This document shows, piece by piece, positions 11,005 to 16,245 of a stretch of 16,245 nt of DNA. Below the pieces are notes generated by a model. It saw only the letters and a list, made by a program, of their open reading frames with translations, was not told the origin of the DNA and ran no database searches. Position numbers and translations under genes: made by a program. The stretch is from Mucidula mucida (lineage: Eukaryota; Basidiomycota; Agaricomycetes; Agaricales; Physalacriaceae), in contig JADNYV010000762.1 in NCBI GenBank assembly GCA_015501055.1, positions 1 through 16,245 on the forward strand, in the 5' to 3' direction. How positions within the stretch are numbered: position 1 is the first letter of the stretch; each line of letters starts with the position of its first letter.

Positions 11005-12040
11005 AAATGCAGGTATTACGCACTGCGCAGCCTTCCTCTTCAACGAAACCAAAAATCTGACGCGCCGAAGGAACCAGAAACGCCTCGACAGCTTTTGATT
11101 GGCCTTCGAGGTACATGATTTTTTAGGGCGGCATCTGGGTGCCTGCTATGCATCATCACAAGTGGAATCCGGTCTAGAGTCAAGGTGCGCTGTTGCGGAC
11201 GATGCCCTGCGATGTCAACAGCTCGTCCGCTTCGTCCGCCCAGCGTGGCAAGGGCTTGAAAGGGGTTGTTGAACAGGGGCAGGTGGGTGGCGGTCGAGCA
11301 TTGTTGGAAATTTCGACCTTGAGCTCCGCCAACTCAATTATATGGACCTGGTTCCTCCCACAGTACTCCTGGTTCCTTTGAATTCCTCTCAAAGGTACAC
11401 GGAAACCGTTCCTGTTCGTGAAAAGGACTTACCTGCAATTGACCGAACAGTGAATGTGGTACATTGAACATCCTGGTCTTCACCTCCTCAAGTTGGAAGC
11501 GTGAGCAATCGCGTGATCGGATGCTTAATCTACGCTGGGAACACACGGCAACTCCCACGGCAGCATCTGCCATCTCCCAAAGTCCACATTTTCCCAGCAA
11601 CATGCAATTCCAAGCTCCATCAATCACACGTCTGTGGACATGTCGGATCCATATGTTCGCACTAATGTAACTGGTGAGGTTTCGTGGAAGATATCTGTTC
11701 CGCGATGCAGATGTCGCGGTACAGAAGTTTAGGCTTGCCAGCGATCGATAGAGCTGTTTTTCGAGAGGAATACCAGGATTTGACGCGTCGACGAAACGTA
11801 CAACGACGACGGGTGGATGCAGGTAAACGGTCGAGGTCGCAAAGGAAATAGCGCGTGGAAACGGGTGTGCATTCCCTGCAGGTCCTTAGGCACCGCCGGC
11901 GTTCTTCTCCATCTGGAACAGAATCTCGTTTGGCGGATGCACGGCATCAATATGCCGTCATAGTCCAACCATCATAAGTATACCTGCGCACGCATGTAAT
12001 TGAAACGTCTTTGTCCTTCTTTTCTTCAGCGGTACTCGTC

Positions 12041-13757
12041 ATGGACAGGACCAGCATCTTCCGTATAATGTACGTAGCCCGTCGCCTCACTCGCCTCTGT
12101 TATGCATTTCTGCTTGACTATCGATAAGCTCATTCTTCGGACAGATCATTCACTCTTGCTGGCGGGGATGTCTTCCAAACTATTCCTGGGACGTACGCGC
12201 TGTACAGAAAACAATGGAAGGCGGGATCCATAAGCCCCGTCTGTTTTCTGTATGCGACCGTCCGATAGTGAGTTCTTCGAATGCATTGTCAGAATATCGA
12301 ACTAAGGACCATCAGTATGTCGATAATATCTTTGGTCACGAACGGCATCGGTAGGCAGACAGCGACTTTCGACGCGTGAATGGTCACTCATCGTTCTCAA
12401 AATAGGCTTCTTTGGCAAAGACTTCACGGACGCGTCATGTAAACGCTTCTACATGGTACCGAACGTGACAGCAAGTCAGTCCTATTCAACCGAGTATCGG
12501 AGCTTATTCTCACCGGATTTTAGTGCTCTCTGGCATGGCCGTGCAAGGGATCATCTTCATCAGGTAATTGGACCTTTGGCGCCCAAGACCTCCCTGCTCA
12601 CGTCTGATTTCAGGACATGGGCCATTTCTGGTCGTTCCGTTTGGGTGTTGAGGTTTCTTGCTCTCTTGTTGATCCTTGATTTTCCAGTATGGATGCTTCA
12701 TTTTTAACGATGTCGATGTGCTCAATGCGTCTCACACAGGTACAGATATTTGGCATTGTATACCACCGTTCTGTGAGTGGTACCTGTTTACTCGCCTCAA
12801 CGACGGAGGTACTTACCATTTTCCCCTCAGCCTCATGTCAACAATGTAAGCGATGTCATTTATGGGGTCCTTGTTGATAACTGATGCTTCTCATGTTCAG
12901 GGAAAGTATGTTTCTATGAATTCTTGACCGTGTCACTTCTTCTGACATTGCATCGCAGCTGCAAGGCCAAGGTTCTTGTTCCCGGAGATGTGAGCCTTTC
13001 TGGACTTCCGCTATTCCCGCGCTCAACGTCCTAACAGCCCGATTGGAACATTGTGTATTACATCGCTCACCTTATATTCGACTGGGTTGCCTGTTTCATC
13101 GCGTCTTTCTGGCTTGTGTGGGGTTCCCGAATGAACCACACATTGTAAGTTCTGTACATTTCCCTTGAGAGTCCACTCATCCAGATACTCCCAGCAACTT
13201 ATCAAAATTCATGAGGAAGGTCCTACGCCACGGTATCTTATACACCGCCGCAGTTTCGTTTGCCAACCTGTATGCTACCTTTCGCATCGAGGGCCGAATT
13301 CTTAACAGTCTATAGGTGGGTCGTTCTCGAGTTCACCGATGCAGTACGAACTGGAGTTGGTGCAACACTACCATTAGCAGTGATCATGATCTGTGGGTCC
13401 TTTTCAAAGCACGATTTAGCTGCCTGACCAAAGCTCGCAGGTGCCCAACACCTTGTACTCGGCACACAACGGCCCAACTCAGACCATCCGTCTACAAGCG
13501 AGTCGACGGGACGCGAACGCTCACGATCATTAGGTCAAAGTGGCGCTCGAGGACGGGGCTTCCCCTCGTTTGCTCATCGCTCAAGTCACAGCCACGTCAC
13601 CGACGTCGAGTTGCAATCCTCTGGGGTGTTCGTGCTCACTGAGACCTACACACAACCGATCGACCGAGATCCAACAAAGAGCGCTGTCAATTTTGAGGCA
13701 GACTCGCACGACGACGATTCCGTGAAGCGCAAGCCTACTCCGGCAAGGAGCTTCTAA
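12041..13757 (+). CDS. Seven-transmembrane membrane protein of a basidiomycete-type family
   Basis: Fourteen exons: 12041-12069, 12145-12267, 12316-12350, 12406-12474, 12524-12563, 12614-12686, 12740-12772, 12831-12845, 12901-12905, 12959-12989, 13038-13144, 13195-13269, 13316-13392, 13441-13757. They total 1029 nt (342 residues) in one frame. Seven hydrophobic segments can be seen: near FRIISFTLAGG, VCFLYATVRYMSIISLV, LSGMAVQGIIFI, LRFLALLLILDF, IVYYIAHLIFDWVACFIA, ILYTAAVSFANLWVVL and LPLAVIMICAQHLVL. A Ser/Arg-rich, then acidic, cytoplasmic tail of about 100 residues follows. RTWAISGRS after TM3 resembles the R-T-x-A-I-x-x-R motif common in mushroom integral-membrane families (DUF6533/6534-like in layout). 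Function unknown; receptor-like topology is inference. Exons 8 and 9 are 15 and 5 nt. The start is the ATG joined by a GTACGT donor; it could lie elsewhere. Confidence 0.82.
12901..12905 (+). other. 5-nt microexon of the seven-TM gene
   Basis: GGAAA lies between a TGTTCAG acceptor and a GTATGT donor. It supplies Gly and two bases of Asn, giving the loop HVNNGNCKAK. The exon just before it (12831-12845) is 15 nt, PHVNN. Both are flanked by introns of 53-58 nt with good ends, and leaving out the 5-nt exon breaks the frame. Confidence 0.7.
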
Positions 13758-14384
13758 AAATTCAGCAGCGCAAGTGAAGGGTTATATACTGGGATTTTGG
13801 GACTACTGGGTGTTGTTGTTTATGTAAGGATTATACCACTGAATTGTTCGTGTATGTGTGCAATTATCGATACCAAAGAAGACATGTAGAATCTTGCAAG
13901 TTGTCTGCCTGAAATTAAGTTTTGGGCTGCATGTAAATGCCAATAGACATGGCGGATCCATGATTACGGGCATCAGCAATGATCGGCATTGGTTTAGTTT
14001 CTCAGGATCAGATACGCCACAGGACCAGTACGTTAATGCCACTTGGAAACACTTTGCTCGCACGACCGGATGCTAAGCAAGGCCGGCGGCTCCAGCGTCT
14101 TTTCTCCCTTGCCGTAACAGTGAACATGAGGCTGGAAGCGGAAGGCAACCTTGAATTGTCCTCCTCGTGGTACTTGCCCTACATGGGGAACCCAGGCGCA
14201 GTATGAGTATCGAAACGATGGCGACGGTACCGGGTGCTGCCTGTCAATCTATGAAAAGCATTCATTTTACAGGTCCTCCTCCAACAGGAGTAAGTACAAC
14301 ACTATGTATGAACGTCGGGACCCGGCGGCTTGTGCACCGCCAAGAAGTCTATGATTGGGAAGTATATCCCTCGGTTACCGTTAC
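13758..14384. other. Convergent spacer between the seven-TM gene and DGAT2
   Basis: 627 bp holding two 3' UTRs. Several open frames of 60-90 codons occur on both strands, but none has a recognisable domain, a convincing splice structure or a family motif. No RNA gene was seen. Confidence 0.55.
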
Positions 14385-16102
14385 CTAGATGAATGTCATC
14401 TCCTTTTTACGGTTCTTGGCATATACATCCTTGTACTTGTCCCAGATCCTGTTCAGGACGTTGAGCTGATATAAACAGATGCCACGTAAGAAATGTACCT
14501 CAGTAACTCCTCCGTGTACAACTCGTGGATGCGAAGCACCTCGTCTTGGTCAGGATTCGGGTTCTTCGTGACGGAGATGGGTCGACCGACTGAAGTCTGC
14601 GAGTTAGCATGGCGCCTCTCCCTTCAAGGACACAAAATACGCACAAACAGTGTAAACCGGTGTTCTAAAAGGCAGAAGACCAGTTGTATCTGATGCACGA
14701 TTAGCCGTCTGTGTCTCTCGAATAGGCGAACGTACAATTCAGCATGCCGCGACCATGAATGATAGGTAGGGTGAATCCAAACATCGATTGAAACTTTTTC
14801 TGAAACTTGAATATCGGAGTACCAGGCTCGTTGGGTAGTTGGTCGAACATCTAGCGCCCATCAGATTGTGTAAACAAATTCTTGGAAGCATACATCGTTT
14901 TCACCAAAGCTAAAGACCGGGACCAAGGGAGCACTGTGAATGCGGGTGTTACGTTGATCATCAAGGCCAAACCTAGGTCTTACCCGTGTTGAATGGCGAC
15001 TTTGATGAAGCCGAAGCTGGGAGCCACAATCACTACCACGAACAAATGCAGGAAACAGAGGAGGAATACCGTCTACGCAATGTCAGATCCGCAATCCCCG
15101 GTCGCGCGCTAAGACTTTCAGCTGCACCACCAACAACGATCGCAATGGACTGTCCGGGGCCACTCCTCAGGATGTAGTTGATTGAACGTTTACCGACGTC
15201 CGCGCAGCCCGTATAGAGTCCAATGTCACGCCAGAACGGGAGTTTGAATTGAGTCGTAAGCGTGAGTAGATGGGGCACGACTCCGGGGAATGCCTTGGAG
15301 AATCCAGTACCTTTGAATCAAGTCAGTACAAGAGAGTAAGAACAACATGAGAACAGGCACACCTTCCGTCGCGAAAGTCGCGAATGCTCCCCTGTGTAAC
15401 ATGAATACTTTCTTGGTATTGTATAACCTGGACCTACATTCCGATAATGCCTAGCTCGACGTCAACGCATGTTTATATAGTCTATGACTATAACCTACCA
15501 TGAGGATGATACCCCGAAAACATAATTCTTCTCTGCCGGCAGATCGACTTCCTATATCTATCTTGAGCAAACGCGAAGCTGCACTCCTCGTGATGAACAC
15601 TGACCTTTACAAGGCTATCACACGAGTCAGTATAAGCATACATCTTGGATCTTTGATACGCACGTTATAGGGAAATACGCCGCATAATACATCCACCACG
15701 CGCAAGAACGGAACCAATTACTCGGGCGTCCTCCTTTCAGATAGCCCTTGTCAAGAAAGACGTGGATTTGGTACGCGATGAGAATAGGCCACAGAGCAGG
15801 AAAACAGCTGGACGCGCAAGTACCCGCACCGATCAGGACTGAGTTTAGTAGAAAATGCGGAGCCCACCATAAGAACATCCACAACGTCTGCGAGCCCCAG
15901 ATGCCGATTGACCAGGCGGTAATGGCGGCCATCTGCATTCTGCGTTCAAGCGGCACATGGAGTGGTGCAAACCTATTGGAACGGTCAGAATTAGCCTTTT
16001 CCCAAAGCGTAGAAATCACTTGAAGTTTCGCTGAATGGCAGTTTTCAGCCATCCACCTTTCGCCTGCTTGCGAGGGAAAGCGTTCTGTGTAGTGGCCGTC
16101 AT
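14385..16102 (-). CDS. DGA1: Diacylglycerol O-acyltransferase, DGAT2 family (one-base frame break)
   Basis: Makes triacylglycerol from diacylglycerol and acyl-CoA at the ER and lipid droplets. Fourteen exons: 16102-16020, 15972-15868, 15807-15664, 15614-15605, 15551-15499, 15450-15438, 15391-15363, 15310-15070, 15016-14984, 14933-14894, 14850-14736, 14689-14645, 14589-14499, 14448-14385. The N-terminus is basic, FAPLHVPLERR precedes a hydrophobic hairpin (about residues 40-75), then DLPAEKNYVFG, YHPHG, FPGVVPHLLTL, VVGGAAES, the RRFGFIKVAI..LVPVFSFGEND block and GRGM. Exon lengths total 1066 nt: one too many. The extra base is in the GGGG run at 15515-15512, between YVFG and the catalytic HPHG. 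Without it the model is exactly 354 residues. Exons 4 and 6 are 10 and 13 nt; intron 2 is 60 nt, in frame and stop-free. Base-call error or a null allele cannot be told apart here. Confidence 0.93.
15605..15614 (-). other. 10-nt microexon of the DGAT2 gene
   Basis: CCTTGTAAAG between a GTGATAG acceptor and a GTCAGT donor gives TLVK and links YFPI to EVDLPAEKNY, exactly as DGAT2 proteins read. A second tiny exon of 13 nt (15450-15438) encodes GIIGM after HPHG. Confidence 0.78.
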
Positions 16103-16245
16103 CGTCGTGGATAAAGGGCAACCGGGAGCCCAGGACAATACAGTGGGGTGATGGTTTGGCAGAAACCCTCTCAGGACCGCGTTTGGATGGGGCAGAGTGA
16201 GCGTATCAAAAGTGCACGTGTTCGACGATTCAAAAGTAGATGCCG
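16103..16245 (-). promoter_or_regulatory. Upstream region of DGAT2 with a CACGTG E-box
   Basis: The 143 bp left before the window edge contain CACGTG at 16215-16220, about 113 bp upstream of the ATG. In fungi this core is bound by bHLH factors, some of which control lipid genes. No clear TATA box was seen. A role here is inference from one 6-bp match. Confidence 0.35.

Larger units (their letters stand above)
10638..12040. other. 1.4-kb region without a confident gene
   Basis: Between the carboxylesterase and the seven-TM gene, whose promoters both lie here because the two are divergent. I see a 17-C run (10988-11004), one coding-like stretch on the minus strand (10763-10911) and another minus-strand open stretch near 11180-11370 (ELAELKVEISNN..ADEADELLTSQ). 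These could be exons of one unidentified minus-strand gene, but I could not link them with good splice sites and recognise no domain. Confidence 0.45.

Noticed and set aside
12475..12523. Apparent double frameshift in the seven-TM gene, with a tempting open frame through this stretch
   Set aside because: A 49-nt intron (GTCAGT..TTTTAG) joins MVPNVTA to MLSGMAVQG in phase, so no frameshift is needed.
13803..14388. Several 60-90 codon frames between the seven-TM gene and DGAT2
   Set aside because: They overlap on both strands, have no family motif, no consistent splice sites and skewed composition.
15748..16023. 91-codon plus-strand frame opposite DGAT2 exons 2-3
   Set aside because: Shadow of the well-supported DGAT2 exons; no domain.

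Overview
The window looks like nuclear DNA of a filamentous basidiomycete, probably an Agaricomycete. Genes are dense and cut by many introns of about 43-75 nt with GT..AG ends and CTNA-type branch points, and exons can be only a few bases long. I assembled about 56 introns by hand from splice signals, reading frame and protein-family motifs. Exon coordinates are therefore manual models, not transcript-supported.

Layout, left to right. (1) 1-768, minus: 5' part of a gene for a protein with two RNA-recognition motifs, running off the left edge. (2) 955-2589, minus: tRNA (uracil-2'-O-)-methyltransferase TRM44, recognisable from end to end but broken by about six single-base indels. (3) 2653-3897, plus: RanGAP (Rna1), intact in two exons joined by a GC-AG intron; it shares a 63-bp divergent spacer with TRM44. 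(4) 4152-7670, minus: a tandem pair of microsomal-type epoxide hydrolases. The downstream copy (4152-5627) is a pseudogene with a 4-nt deletion, a nonsense codon and a deletion of about 180 bp. The upstream copy (6035-7670, 9 exons, 404 aa) is intact. (5) 8197-10637, minus: a secreted type-B carboxylesterase, 16 exons, 554 aa, complete catalytic triad. (6) 10638-12040: about 1.4 kb with no gene I can model, holding a 17-C run and one exon-like stretch. (7) 12041-13757, plus: a 14-exon, 342-aa seven-transmembrane protein of a kind common in mushrooms. (8) 14385-16102, minus: a 14-exon diacylglycerol acyltransferase (DGAT2 family), complete except for one extra G next to the catalytic HPHG motif.

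RanGAP, TRM44, DGAT2 and the RRM protein are housekeeping genes. The epoxide hydrolases and the secreted esterase lie together on one strand and could both act on esters, epoxides or plant- and xenobiotic-derived compounds; the link is inferred from position only. I found no new multi-gene system. The most notable things are the very small exons (5, 8, 10, 13 and 15 nt), a GC splice donor in one hydrolase copy where its paralogue has GT, the clustered indels in TRM44, and the single-base break in DGAT2.
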